A stretch of DNA of 64,000 nucleotides from positions 62,001 through 126,000 of the forward strand of contig NZ_JNIY01000004.1 in the NCBI RefSeq assembly GCF_000701465.1, in the 5' to 3' direction. Below, one piece after another: positions 28,487 to 37,142 of this stretch. The first letter of the stretch is position 1. Each line of letters starts with the position of its first letter. Both the position numbers and the translations under genes were made by a program. Under the pieces are notes generated by a model. The model was given only the letters and a program-made list of their open reading frames with translations. It made no database searches and was not told where the DNA came from. Source of the DNA: Paraoerskovia marina DSM 21750 (GTDB lineage: Bacteria; Actinomycetota; Actinomycetes; Actinomycetales; Cellulomonadaceae).

Positions 28487-29132
28487 TCAACGCTGCGGGG
28501 TCGGCGCCTGCGCCGCGCAACGTCGCGCGCGCAGCCTCGAGCGCCCGGTCGTACGCCGCGTCGTCGTCGTGCAGCAGTGCCGTGTCGTTTGCGTACGCGT
28601 AGGCGGCCGAGAGCTGGAACGCGAGGAGCTCCGCATCGGCGCCGGCGTCAAGGTCGCCGCGCTCGACGGCGTCCGTCGTCAGTGTCTGGATGTGCTCGGA
28701 CCAGGAGTCCAGGGCGTCACGGATCGTGTCGCGCAGCGTCCCGGGCCGGGCGTCGTACTCGCTCGCCACGGTGCGGAAGAAGCACCCGCCGCGGAACACG
28801 CGTCGTCGTGAGTGGTCCACCCATGCGCAGTAGGTCGACCAGAGTCGCGGCAGGCCGCGGGGCGCGTCGATGCCGCGCTGGAGCACGTCGACGACGAAGA
28901 CGTCGCGAGCGCGCGCGACGGTCGCGAGCTGTAGGCTCTCTCGGCTGGCGAAGAGCCCGGCGACGCCGCTCTTGGAGGCTCCGACGGCGTCGGCGAGGCG
29001 CGCGAGCGAGAGCGCGTCCAGGCCTTCGACCGACGCGACCTGGACGGCCTCGTCGAGGACGGTTCGGCGTGAACGCTCGCCGCGCAGCCGTCGCCCGTCG
29101 GCGGTTGGGGGTCCGCTGCTTGTGGTCACCAC
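28476..29132 (-). CDS. TetR/AcrR-family transcriptional regulator
   Basis: A 218-residue repressor. The N-terminal helix-turn-helix reads LSLARLADAVGASKSGVAGLFASRESL. The C-domain (FRGGCFFRTVASEYDARPG) matches the TetR_C group whose members often control adjacent hydrolases or oxidoreductases. GTG 29132 is chosen because TACGCT (29139-29144) lies exactly 6 nt upstream; the frame extends to 29168 through promoter sequence. It is divergent from the alpha/beta hydrolase, its probable target. Confidence 0.88.
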   Translation of the reverse strand: MVTTSSGPPTADGRRLRGERSRRTVLDEAVQVASVEGLDALSLARLADAVGASKSGVAGLFASRESLQLATVARARDVFVVDVLQRGIDAPRGLPRLWSTYCAWVDHSRRRVFRGGCFFRTVASEYDARPGTLRDTIRDALDSWSEHIQTLTTDAVERGDLDAGADAELLAFQLSAAYAYANDTALLHDDDAAYDRALEAARATLRGAGADPAALTTG

Positions 29133-29138
29133 CGGATA

Positions 29139-29144
29139 AGCGTA
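29139..29144 (-). promoter_or_regulatory. -10 box TACGCT, TetR gene
   Basis: Six nt before GTG 29132; it decides that start. Confidence 0.5.
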
Positions 29145-29203
29145 CGGTCGTGCGTATTCTTTTTCCACCAGGCCGAGGTCGGCCCACGTTCACCTGGAGC
29201 ACC

Positions 29204-30082
29204 GTGACACTCAGCGAGACGCTCGTCCGGACCGGCCTGCGCGTCGGCGCCCGCGTCGCCCCCGACACGACAGCCCGGGTCATGGCCGAGAAGTTCTTCA
29301 CCGTCGGGCAGCGCGTCCGGGTCTGGCCGCAGGACGTGCCCGTCATGGCGGCTGCCCGCCGCGAGACCGTCGTGCTGAACGCCCGCCCCGGCGGGACCAC
29401 CGACGTCGTCACGTACACCTGGGGCGACGGCCCCCGCACGGTGCTCCTCGCGCACGGGTGGCAGTCCCGCACGTCCCGCTTCGGGGCGATCATCACCCGG
29501 CTCGTCGACGACGGCGCGACGGTCGTGGGCTTCGACGCTCCCGGCAACGGGGAGACGGACGGGACGACGTCGTCCCTCCTCGATCACCTGGACCTCATCT
29601 CGCTTCTCGCAAAGAAGCACGGGGAGCTCGACGCGATCATCGGGCACTCCTTCGGGGCCCTTGCGGCGAGGATCGCCGTCGAGGAGGGCGTCCCTGCCAG
29701 GCGGGTCGTCGCGATCGCCGGTCCCAACACCTTCGACTTCCTCGCCGACACCGCCGCCGTGCGGGCAGGACTCCCGCCCCGGCTCCTGCCGCCGATGATC
29801 GACCGTGCGATGCAGCGAGTGCTGCCCGGAACGACCGGGACGGAGGCAGCCGAGAGGTTCCACGTGCTGCGGCCCACGAGCGTCCCGCTCTTGATCGTCC
29901 ACGACGACGCAGACCCCGAGGTTCCGCTGGTCGAGGCCGAGGAGCACGCGGCAGCCGCGGGCGAGGGTGCGCACCTGCTCGTGACCTACGGCCACGGGCA
30001 CAACCGCGTCCTCGTCGCGCAGGAGACGGTGGACGCCGTCGCGAAGTTCTGCGCCGACTCGGCGCCGCAACGCCTAACCTGA
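29204..30082 (+). CDS. Alpha/beta hydrolase
   Basis: A 292-residue cytoplasmic hydrolase. Oxyanion segment LLAHGWQSRTSRF, nucleophile elbow GHSFGA, acid in LIVHDDADPEVP and catalytic His in GHGHNRVL. GTG 29204 has GGAG at 29196-29199. The first ~60 residues are a family-typical amphipathic lead. It is divergently paired with TetR. Substrate unknown. Confidence 0.88.
   Translation: MTLSETLVRTGLRVGARVAPDTTARVMAEKFFTVGQRVRVWPQDVPVMAAARRETVVLNARPGGTTDVVTYTWGDGPRTVLLAHGWQSRTSRFGAIITRLVDDGATVVGFDAPGNGETDGTTSSLLDHLDLISLLAKKHGELDAIIGHSFGALAARIAVEEGVPARRVVAIAGPNTFDFLADTAAVRAGLPPRLLPPMIDRAMQRVLPGTTGTEAAERFHVLRPTSVPLLIVHDDADPEVPLVEAEEHAAAAGEGAHLLVTYGHGHNRVLVAQETVDAVAKFCADSAPQRLT
30075..30080 (+). promoter_or_regulatory. 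-10 box TAACCT, response-regulator gene
   Basis: Six nt before ATG 30087; it overlaps the first base of the hydrolase stop codon. Confidence 0.5.
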
Positions 30083-30086
30083 GGGC

Positions 30087-30809
30087 ATGCCTGCCAAGAT
30101 CCTCGTCGTCGACGACGATGACCTCATCGCCGCGTCCGTCGTCGCGCACGTCCGCGCCGCCGGTCACGACGCACGCCAGTCCGCCGACGCCGCCACGGCG
30201 GAGCACGAGTGGCGCACGTGGCGACCGGACGTCGTCGTCCTGGACGTCAGGCTTCCGGGCCGGTCGGGCCTCGATCTGCTGCGCCGGCACCGCGAGGACG
30301 GCGACGGGACCCCCGTCGTGCTGCTCTCCGGGCTCGGCACGGTGGACGACCGGATCGTCGGGCTCGAGGTCGGGGCCGACGACTACCTGGCCAAGCCGTT
30401 CGACGCGCGGGAGCTCGTCCTGCGCGTCGAGGCCCTGCTGCGCCGGGGCGCGGTCGCCGTCGAGCCGACACCCTCACGGATCACCGTGGGGAAGCTCACC
30501 GTCGACGCCTCCGACCGCACCGCCGTCGTCGACGGGGACGACGCTCCACGGCGCGCCGAGCTCGCACCGCGCGAGTTCGCGCTCCTGCAGTTCCTGGCAC
30601 TGCACCCCGGCCGGTCGTTCAGCCGGCGAGAGCTGCTGCGTCGCGTCTGGGGGTGGGACTTCGGCGACGACTCGACCGTGATGGTCCACGTCCGCCGCCT
30701 GCGTGCCAAGCTCGAGGCCGACCCGGCCGACCCGCAGATCCTCATCAACGTCCGCGGCGCAGGCTACTGCGTCGCAGCACCCGCACCGAGCGAGGAGCAC
30801 AGCGCATGA
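30087..30809 (+). CDS. OmpR-family response regulator
   Basis: A 240-residue two-component regulator. The receiver domain has the acidic pocket DDDD (9-12), phosphoacceptor Asp53 (LDVRLPG) and Lys103 (LAKPFDA). The C-terminal winged helix has LAPREFALLQFLALHPGRSF and RAKLEADPADPQIL. Its own leaderless -10 lies in the end of the hydrolase gene. The stop overlaps the kinase ATG (ATGA), so the pair is made together. Confidence 0.95.
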   Translation: MPAKILVVDDDDLIAASVVAHVRAAGHDARQSADAATAEHEWRTWRPDVVVLDVRLPGRSGLDLLRRHREDGDGTPVVLLSGLGTVDDRIVGLEVGADDYLAKPFDARELVLRVEALLRRGAVAVEPTPSRITVGKLTVDASDRTAVVDGDDAPRRAELAPREFALLQFLALHPGRSFSRRELLRRVWGWDFGDDSTVMVHVRRLRAKLEADPADPQILINVRGAGYCVAAPAPSEEHSA

Positions 30810-31933
30810 CCGACCTTCAGCTCATGGGGGCCATCACCCTGACCTCGGCCGTCCTGATCGGGGCGATCGGTCTGTGCCTCGTGATGTGGGCACGCCGCCA
30901 GTCCCTGGTCGCCGCGCTCGTCGTCGCCGCCCTCGTGCCGTTCGGCGCCGTCGTCGCGGCCGTGGCCGTGAACGTCAACGCGATGTTCCTCTCCTCGCAC
31001 GACGCCGACGTGATCTGGTTCGTCCTCGCCGTCACCTCCGTGCTCGCGGTGGCGCTCGCCGTCATCCTGGGACGCTCCCTCGGCCGGGAGTTGAAGCGCG
31101 TCGGCGACGAGGCGCGGCGGCTCGCGGAGGAAGGACCTGACGCGGCCGGGTCGGACGGAGCTGCGTCCGTCGCGCCCGTCACCGCGGAGCTCGCCCACCT
31201 CAGTGCCGAGCTCGCCGATACCCGCGAGCGCCTGGCCGTCGCACGCGAGCGCGAGCGCGCCGCCGACGGAGCACGCCGTCAGGTCGTCGCGTTCGTGAGC
31301 CACGACCTGCGCAGCCCGCTCGCCGGGATCCAGGCCGCTTCGCAAGGATTGCGCGACGGGGTGTTCGACGACCCGTCGACCGCGCTCGACGGCATCGAGT
31401 CGGCCGTCCAGCGCATGGCGCGGATGATCGACGACCTCGCCGAGCTCTCCCGGCCCGGGTCCGACGACGCGCCCGCCAGCGAGCCCGACCACGCCCGGGT
31501 GGACCTCGCCGCGGTGGTGCGCGACGTCGTCGCGCACGTCCTGCCCGTCGCCACCGACGCCGGAGTGGTCCTGGACTCGCAGATCGAGGACGGCGTCGTC
31601 GTCACCGGTGACGCGGACGACCTGGCACGCCTGCTCGACAACCTCGTCGCCAACGCCGTCCGCTCGAGCGGATCGGGCGGCCGGGTTCTCGTCGCCGCAC
31701 AGAACGCCGACGGGGGAGTGCGGCTCGTCGTCGAGGACACGTGCGGGGGAATTGCCGAGCACGACCGACGCCGCGTCCTCGAACCCGGCTTCCAGGGCGA
31801 CGGCGCCGTGGGCGCGAGCGGGCTCGGGCTCGCGATCGTCGACAGTGTCGTCGAGGCTCACGGCGGCAAGGTGGCCGTCGGGTCGACGGGCGAGGGGTGC
31901 AGCGTCGAGGTCCGGATTCCGCAGGGCGCGTAG
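30806..31933 (+). CDS. Sensor histidine kinase
   Basis: A 375-residue membrane kinase. It has three spans (~8-28, 35-56, 69-88) with little outside sequence, a HAMP-like linker, dimerisation motif with His166 (FVSHDLRSPLAG), then N box NLVANAVRSSG, G1 EDTCGGI and G2 GASGLGLAIV of the ATPase. With almost no extracellular loop it probably senses a membrane or cytoplasmic signal. It partners the response regulator that it overlaps. Confidence 0.94.
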   Translation: MTDLQLMGAITLTSAVLIGAIGLCLVMWARRQSLVAALVVAALVPFGAVVAAVAVNVNAMFLSSHDADVIWFVLAVTSVLAVALAVILGRSLGRELKRVGDEARRLAEEGPDAAGSDGAASVAPVTAELAHLSAELADTRERLAVARERERAADGARRQVVAFVSHDLRSPLAGIQAASQGLRDGVFDDPSTALDGIESAVQRMARMIDDLAELSRPGSDDAPASEPDHARVDLAAVVRDVVAHVLPVATDAGVVLDSQIEDGVVVTGDADDLARLLDNLVANAVRSSGSGGRVLVAAQNADGGVRLVVEDTCGGIAEHDRRRVLEPGFQGDGAVGASGLGLAIVDSVVEAHGGKVAVGSTGEGCSVEVRIPQGA

Positions 31934-32029
31934 ATCTGCCTGTGGATGAGGCCCTTCACGCGCCGAGCGTCTGGTTGGGTGGATGGAGCACCTATCGGTG
32001 CGGGCGAGGTGGATCGTTGGGGGACGAAC

Positions 32030-32881
32030 ATGGAGCAGCCTGGCAACCCGCTCGTCGCGTTGTGGCGCTTCATCGGGTACCACGCCGCAACGCGGAAGGT
32101 TGGTTCGACGTTCGCCGCCGGCGTCCTTCTCGCGTTCGGTGGACACATGCTTGGCACGTCGATTCGTATACGCGTTGCCGGGCTCGACGTCACGTTGAAC
32201 GCCCCCTGGTGGGGCGCAACTGCGGTGATCGTCGGAGTGCTCGTCGGTGTCGCGGCTCTCTCTTGGGAGCGTCAGGATGACACTCTCGAGGTTCGCACCG
32301 AAGCACGAGACCGGCTCCTCGAGCAAGAACTGGCGCCGTTGCTCGATGCTGCTGCCTCGACAACCGGTCTCGCTCGTCAAGATCGAATACGTGAAGCGCA
32401 CGCTGCCGCGGCGCGAGCTGTTGCGTCGCTGTGCGGAGCATTCGACGACGTCCCCGGAGTTCGCGCGATCGTCTTCTTGGTCAGCGATGACGGGACGCGC
32501 ATGACGACGGCGCAGTCGGCGGGGAGGTCGCAGCGCCCGGGTGACTTTGTCCGTGGGACCGAACGAGGCGACAAGGCGTTCGACGTACTCTTGCGGGAGC
32601 GTCGACGACAAGTCACGGTGGCGAACCTGACAGACGCAGATCCCAACGAATGGGCAGGGTCCGGCGATGGGTACGGGACTTTCATCAGTGCACCGATTCG
32701 GTCTGGATCCGAGGGATTTGGCCTACTGACGGTGGACGCTGAGATTCCAGGCACGCTAGACCGAAGCCATGCGTCGACTGTCGCCCTCTTCGCAGCAGCT
32801 CTTGCAGTTCTCTTCGCGGAGACAGCGCGCGGCCGACACGCGCCCGGATACGATGGAAGCGAATCGCGAGAGGATGACTGA
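32030..32881 (+). CDS. Two-span membrane protein with GAF-like sensor domain
   Basis: A 283-residue protein. Two hydrophobic segments near residues 28-43 (TFAAGVLLAFGGHMLG) and 60-78 (WWGATAVIVGVLVGVAAL) are followed by a coiled linker and a GAF-like domain (~120-265: RAIVFLVSDDGTRM, VTVANLTDADPNEWAG, FISAPIRSGSEGFGLLTVDA). There is no kinase or other output domain. ATG 32030 has GGGGGA 5 nt upstream. Composition is slightly lower in GC than the flanks. It overlaps a small downstream gene. Function unknown. Confidence 0.72.
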   Translation: MEQPGNPLVALWRFIGYHAATRKVGSTFAAGVLLAFGGHMLGTSIRIRVAGLDVTLNAPWWGATAVIVGVLVGVAALSWERQDDTLEVRTEARDRLLEQELAPLLDAAASTTGLARQDRIREAHAAAARAVASLCGAFDDVPGVRAIVFLVSDDGTRMTTAQSAGRSQRPGDFVRGTERGDKAFDVLLRERRRQVTVANLTDADPNEWAGSGDGYGTFISAPIRSGSEGFGLLTVDAEIPGTLDRSHASTVALFAAALAVLFAETARGRHAPGYDGSESREDD

Positions 32882-33044
32882 CATGGGCAAGGTTCCGTTG
32901 GAGTTCAGTGCCGACGCGGATGAGCAGGGTCAGACCGAGTCGCCCGCGGAGAGACTGAGGAAACTCGAGGCAGAGATCCGGCAGGAGCGACGCGAGCGCA
33001 GCCGACGACTGTTCGACGCCGGACGAATGCCGGGCAAGCGGTAG
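32874..33044 (+). CDS. Small charged protein
   Basis: A 56-residue peptide, mostly a Glu/Arg helix (ERLRKLEAEIRQERRERSRR). ATG 32874 overlaps the TM-GAF stop; ATG 32883 (MGKVPLEF), 10 nt after GAGAGG, is equally plausible. Likely co-translated with the TM-GAF protein. No family recognised. Confidence 0.5.
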   Translation: MTDMGKVPLEFSADADEQGQTESPAERLRKLEAEIRQERRERSRRLFDAGRMPGKR

Positions 33045-33144
33045 CGAGTTCTTCGTTTCATCGCTACACCCTCGTGAGCCGGAACTATCGGCCCCTCCGG
33101 CGGAATTCGCTCGGACAGTGGCATTCCGCCGTCGGGCCGGACGA

Positions 33145-33150
33145 TAAGGT
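33145..33150 (+). promoter_or_regulatory. -10 box TAAGGT
   Basis: Seven nt before ATG 33158. Confidence 0.45.
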
Positions 33151-33157
33151 GCCCGGC

Positions 33158-33778
33158 ATGGGTTGGTTCACGAAGATTCGACGTAAGTTCTCCGCATCGG
33201 CCACGCAGGACGTCGCCCCGGCGCCGGCGGAGGTGGAGTCACCTGTCGTCGCCGACGGTCCCGCCGAGCCGTCGTCCGCACCGGTCTCTGACGTCGCGCC
33301 CGAGGCTGAACCGGCGCCAGATGTCGAGCCTGAGCCCCAGCCCGCACCCGAACCGGTCGCAGAATCCGCGCCTCAGCCCGTCCCGGGCGTCGAGCCGGTC
33401 GCTGCCGCCGAGCGCACCGTACTGGACCTGTCCGGTGTGGACTCCGTGCGGGTGCGGATCGTCGCGACCGACGTGCTTCTGGGCGAAGAGGAGCGGGAGG
33501 GCGTCGACCGCACGGAGTACCTCCTGGTGCGCGAGCCGGCAGACGTCGACGCCGTGAGCACGCTCGCCGTGTTCAACGGCGAGCGCAAGATCGGCTACCT
33601 GTCGCCCGCGAAGGCCGATCTGCTCGTTCCGCTCCTGGACTCGATGCCCGCCGACGCCTTCCGGATTGCCGGAGACCCGGACGTGACGAAGCCGGAGCAG
33701 TTCTGGGCGTTCATCCCGCGTGTCCCGGCTCTCCGTGCGCACGCGCAGTCGCTTCTGGTGGACTCGGCGGCCCGCTAG
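33158..33778 (+). CDS. Hypothetical protein with Pro/Ala/Glu-rich linker
   Basis: A 206-residue cytoplasmic protein: a short basic head (MGWFTKIRRKF), ~75 residues of low-complexity PAPEPE-type linker, and a compact C-terminal domain (VRVRIVATDVLLGEEEREGV to FWAFIPRVPALRAHAQ). I do not recognise the C-terminal domain. Translation likely starts at ATG 33158, which has a -10-like TAAGGT just upstream; the frame runs back to GTG 33074. Confidence 0.65.
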   Translation: MGWFTKIRRKFSASATQDVAPAPAEVESPVVADGPAEPSSAPVSDVAPEAEPAPDVEPEPQPAPEPVAESAPQPVPGVEPVAAAERTVLDLSGVDSVRVRIVATDVLLGEEEREGVDRTEYLLVREPADVDAVSTLAVFNGERKIGYLSPAKADLLVPLLDSMPADAFRIAGDPDVTKPEQFWAFIPRVPALRAHAQSLLVDSAAR

Positions 33779-33799
33779 CGGTCAGCGACGGGGCGAAGG

Positions 33800-34852
33800 C
33801 TACGTCCCGTCCGCCACCATCGCCGCCAGTCCGTCGCGCAGCGGGATCTGGGCCGACCATCCCAGCAGCTCGTCGGCCCGGTCGCTCGACGCGGTGACGT
33901 GCCGGACGTCGCCCGCCCGGTACTGACCGGTGACGACGGGCGCCGGCCCGTCCATCACCTCGGCGAGCACCTGTGCCATCTCCCCGACCGTGGTCACGGT
34001 CCCTGAGCCGACGTTGAGCGGGGTCACGCCCGGCCCGACGGGGTGCTCGGCCGCGCGCACGACGGCGGCCGCGACGTCGTCGACGTGGACGAAGTCGCGG
34101 CGTTGCCCGCCGTCCTCGAACACGCGGGGCGGGCGCCCGTGCGCGAGCTCGGACCGGAAGATCGACGCGACGCCCGCGTACGGGGTGTCGCGGGGCATCC
34201 CGGGTCCGTAGACGTTGTGGAAGCGGAGCGCGGTGGCGCTCGCGCCGGTCTCGCGGGTCCAGGCGCGCAGCAGGTGCTCGCCGTGCACCTTGGTCGCGGC
34301 GTAGACGTTGCGCGGGTCGAGCGGAGCGTCCTCGCCGACCAGCCCGGGGACGAGGACGCTGCCGCACTGCGGGCAGCGTGGGTCGAAGGTGCCGGCGTCG
34401 AGGTCGGTGACCTCGCGGGGTGCGGGGGAGACGACGCCGTGCTCGCCCGTCCCGTCGCCAGCGCACTCGTACCGCCCTTCGCCGTACACCACCATCGAGC
34501 TCGCGAAGACGAGGTGCCGCGTCCCGGCGCGTGCGGCCGCCTTGAGGATCATGGCGGTGCCGAGGTCGTTGGACGCGACGTAGTCGTCGATGTCGTCGAT
34601 GTTCACTCCGAGCCCGACCTTTGCCGCGAGGTGCACGACGACGTCGCTCGCCTCGACGGCCTTCGTCACCGTGGCCAGGTCCTGGATGTCGGCGGTGATC
34701 AGCCGGACGCCGTCGGGCAGGTCTGGACTCCGGTGGTCGTGGACGTCGACGCGCAGGCTGTCGAGGACGGTCACGTCGTGCCCGGCCCGGACGAACGCCC
34801 GGACCGAGGCGGACCCGATGAATCCGGCGCCGCCGGTGAGGAGAATTCGCAT
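33800..34852 (-). CDS. NAD-dependent epimerase/dehydratase (extended SDR)
   Basis: A 350-residue sugar-nucleotide-type enzyme. NAD motif TGGAGFIGSA, catalytic SSMVVYGEG and YAATK. There is an insertion before the YxxxK with RCPQCGSVLVPG, a CxxC knuckle not usual in GalE-type proteins; another Cys lies in YECAGDG. ATG 34852. The product is probably a modified nucleotide sugar, substrate unknown. Confidence 0.88.
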   Translation of the reverse strand: MRILLTGGAGFIGSASVRAFVRAGHDVTVLDSLRVDVHDHRSPDLPDGVRLITADIQDLATVTKAVEASDVVVHLAAKVGLGVNIDDIDDYVASNDLGTAMILKAAARAGTRHLVFASSMVVYGEGRYECAGDGTGEHGVVSPAPREVTDLDAGTFDPRCPQCGSVLVPGLVGEDAPLDPRNVYAATKVHGEHLLRAWTRETGASATALRFHNVYGPGMPRDTPYAGVASIFRSELAHGRPPRVFEDGGQRRDFVHVDDVAAAVVRAAEHPVGPGVTPLNVGSGTVTTVGEMAQVLAEVMDGPAPVVTGQYRAGDVRHVTASSDRADELLGWSAQIPLRDGLAAMVADGT

Positions 34853-34927
34853 GCCTGCAGCATGGCTGTCCACGCCGCCACCCGCAGGGCCGACCCGCCA
34901 TTCCGGGACGAACGATCGGCTGACGAC

Positions 34928-34933
34928 TACGCT
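34928..34933 (+). promoter_or_regulatory. -10 box TACGCT, SHOCT membrane protein
   Basis: Six nt before ATG 34940. Confidence 0.5.
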
Positions 34934-34939
34934 GCGTGC

Positions 34940-35167
34940 ATGAGCAACGTCGTTGGGTTCGGGATGGTCCTCGTGCTGGTGCTCGGCGCGCTCGCCGTCG
35001 TGGTCGCGGCCATCGTGCTGCTGGTGCGCTCCACCCGTATCGGGACCGAGGGGGCTCACCGCAGCGTCGAGGAGCGCCTCGCCGAGCTGGACGCTCTTGT
35101 GGAGAGCGGCACCATCAGCGCGCGCGAGCGGGAGAAGGCGCGCGAGCGCATCCTCGACTCCCTCTGA
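34940..35167 (+). CDS. Small membrane protein with SHOCT-like C-terminus
   Basis: A 75-residue protein: one span (GMVLVLVLGALAVVVAAIVLLV) followed by RSVEERLAELDALVESGTIS and AREREKARERILDSL, matching the short C-terminal SHOCT oligomerisation helix pair (LxxLxxLxxxGxISxxEFxxxKxxIL). Leaderless start. Function unknown. Confidence 0.8.
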   Translation: MSNVVGFGMVLVLVLGALAVVVAAIVLLVRSTRIGTEGAHRSVEERLAELDALVESGTISAREREKARERILDSL

Positions 35168-35273
35168 CCTCCGCCGCGCCGGCGCGCGGAGGCGTCGAAC
35201 GATCGCCTGACGAGTCGGCGGATCCACGCCGTATCTCGTGCCTGAGCCCTGCTCCGGTGCGAGACTCCCGGCC

Positions 35274-36101
35274 ATGAGCGCATCGCATCCCACCCCGGCC
35301 GCCGAGTCCCCGATCGGCATCATCGGCGGCTCCGGCCTCTACTCGCTGCTGGACGACCCGCAGGAGGTGGAGGTCGAGACGCCCTTCGGGTTCCCGTCCG
35401 AGCACCCCCAGCGCGGGACCTTCGGGGGCAAGGACGTCGTCTTCATCCCCCGCCACGGTGCCGACCACCGGTTCCCGCCGGCACGGATCAACTACCGGGC
35501 CAACCTCTGGGCGCTGCGGGCGCTGGGCATCCGGCGTGTGCTCGCCCCGGCCGCCGTCGGTGGGCTGACGCCGGAGCTCGGGCCGGGCAGCGTCGTCGTC
35601 CCGGACCAGCTGATCGATCACACGTGGGGGCGCGCGCACACGGTGTACGACGGCGTGGGCCCGGTCGTGCACGTCGGTTTCGCGGACCCGTACTGCCCGA
35701 CGGGCCGCGCGACGGCGGTCGCGGCACCGGTGCCGGAGCCGTTGACGATGGTCGACGGCGGCACCATGGTCGTGATCCAGGGGCCGCGGTTCTCCACCCG
35801 GGCGGAGTCGCGCCGCAACGCGCGCGAGGGCGGCACGGTCGTGGGGATGACCGGGGCGCCGGAGGCGGGGATCGCCCGGGAGCTGGCCATGTGCTTCACC
35901 ACGTTGGCGCTGGTCACGGACTCGGACGCGGGCGTCGACGCGACGACGGCGGTCTCGCACGCCGGCGTGCTCGAGGCGTTCGCGCAGAACGTCGAGCACC
36001 TCGGCACGCTGCTCGCGGACGTCGTGTCCGCGCTGCCGGACACCGACTGCACGTGCCGGCACGCCGTCGACGGGTTGACGCTGCCGTTCGAGCTGCCGTA
36101 G
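35274..36101 (+). CDS. mtnP: S-methyl-5'-thioadenosine phosphorylase
   Basis: A 275-residue purine phosphorylase of the MTAP class: IGIIGGSGLYSLLDD, phosphate-binding FIPRHGADHRFPPARINYRA, VIQGPRFSTRAESR and GMTGAPEAGIARELAMCF. It recycles the MTA left by polyamine and quorum-signal synthesis to adenine. ATG 35274 is preferred to the upstream GTG 35238. It could be annotated as a purine nucleoside phosphorylase; the GxRFST loop fits MTAP. Confidence 0.9.
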   Translation: MSASHPTPAAESPIGIIGGSGLYSLLDDPQEVEVETPFGFPSEHPQRGTFGGKDVVFIPRHGADHRFPPARINYRANLWALRALGIRRVLAPAAVGGLTPELGPGSVVVPDQLIDHTWGRAHTVYDGVGPVVHVGFADPYCPTGRATAVAAPVPEPLTMVDGGTMVVIQGPRFSTRAESRRNAREGGTVVGMTGAPEAGIARELAMCFTTLALVTDSDAGVDATTAVSHAGVLEAFAQNVEHLGTLLADVVSALPDTDCTCRHAVDGLTLPFELP

Positions 36102-36108
36102 CGGGCGG

Positions 36109-36951
36109 CTACAGCTCGTCGGCCAGCGCGGTCAGGGTCTCCGAGACCCCGGCCTGGAGCTTGAGGGTGGCGAGGTCGTCGCCGCGGGTCCACCCGCGGT
36201 TGACGATCACCACCGGCTTGTCGTCCTTGACCGCGCGCTTGACGAACCGGAGCCCGCTCATCACCGCGAGCGACGACCCGGCGACGAGCACGGCGTCGGC
36301 CTCGTCCACCATCGCGAACGCCCGGTCGACGCGCTCGCGGGGCACGTTTTCGCCGAAGTAGACAATCTCCGGCTTCAGCACCCCGCCGCAGAACTCGCAG
36401 GGTGCGGGGACGAAGTGCGACGTCTGCTCGATCACGGCGTCGGCGTCGGGCGCGATCTCGATGTCGGCGACGGCGCCCGAGACGGACTCGACGAACCCCG
36501 GGTTGAGGAGGTCGAGCCGCTCGGCGAGGTGCTCGCGGGAGATCACCCGCGAGCACTGCAGGCAGATCACCCGGTCGTAGCGCCCGTGCAGGTCGATCAC
36601 GTTCCGTGCGCCCGCCTCCTCGTGCAGCAGGTCCACGTTCTGCGTGATGATCCCCGTCAGCAGCCCTCGCTCCTCCAACCGGGCCGCCGCCCGGTGGCCG
36701 GCGTTCGGGTGCGTGCGATTCACGTGCCGCCAGCCGACGTGGTTGCGCGCCCAGTAGTGGCGTCGGAAGTCGGCGTCGTTGACGAACTGCTCGTACGTCA
36801 TCGGCGTGCGCGGCGGCGAGTCGGGCCCGCGGTAGTCGGGGATCCCGGAGTCGGTGGAGATCCCCGCTCCGGTCAGGAGAGCGAGGCGGCGTCCTCGCAG
36901 AAGCCTCACGACGTCGCCGTACGTCGCCGTGCTGTCGTCGATCAGTTCCAC
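36109..36951 (-). CDS. Sir2-family NAD-dependent protein deacylase
   Basis: A 280-residue sirtuin with GAGISTDSGIPDYRG (residues 28-42), TQNVDLLH (103-110), catalytic His122 (LHGRYD) and a zinc ribbon (Cys130, Cys133, Cys186, Cys189). The pattern is closest to SIRT4-type class II enzymes. GTG 36951 is set by TAGGCT exactly 6 nt upstream. It ends 7 bp from the MTA phosphorylase stop (convergent). Confidence 0.93.
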   Translation of the reverse strand: MELIDDSTATYGDVVRLLRGRRLALLTGAGISTDSGIPDYRGPDSPPRTPMTYEQFVNDADFRRHYWARNHVGWRHVNRTHPNAGHRAAARLEERGLLTGIITQNVDLLHEEAGARNVIDLHGRYDRVICLQCSRVISREHLAERLDLLNPGFVESVSGAVADIEIAPDADAVIEQTSHFVPAPCEFCGGVLKPEIVYFGENVPRERVDRAFAMVDEADAVLVAGSSLAVMSGLRFVKRAVKDDKPVVIVNRGWTRGDDLATLKLQAGVSETLTALADEL

Positions 36952-36957
36952 CCGTCG

Positions 36958-36963
36958 AGCCTA
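36958..36963 (-). promoter_or_regulatory. -10 box TAGGCT, sirtuin gene
   Basis: Six nt before GTG 36951. Confidence 0.5.
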
Positions 36964-37029
36964 CGCCCGCCGACGACGTCGTACCCCGGCCGGGCCGCGA
37001 CGTCGGACGGCGCTGTGCCCGGGTTCGTA

Positions 37030-37046
37030 ACACTTACGTTAAGTGT
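37030..37046. promoter_or_regulatory. Candidate operator upstream of chitinase
   Basis: A perfect palindrome, ACACTTA-CGT-TAAGTGT, stands out as AT-rich in the GC-rich region ~100 bp before the chitinase ATG. CTAGTG then occurs twice (37047-37052 and 37070-37075), the second overlapping a possible -10 TAGTGT (37071-37076). It could bind a LacI/GntR-type repressor. Confidence 0.55.
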
Positions 37047-37142
37047 CTAGTGAAATGGCCCACAGTTGGCTAGTGTGCAGGGGACCGAACAAATCTGCCG
37101 GGCGGCAGCTCCGGCACGGACGAGAGCAATGAGGCCTTTTCC

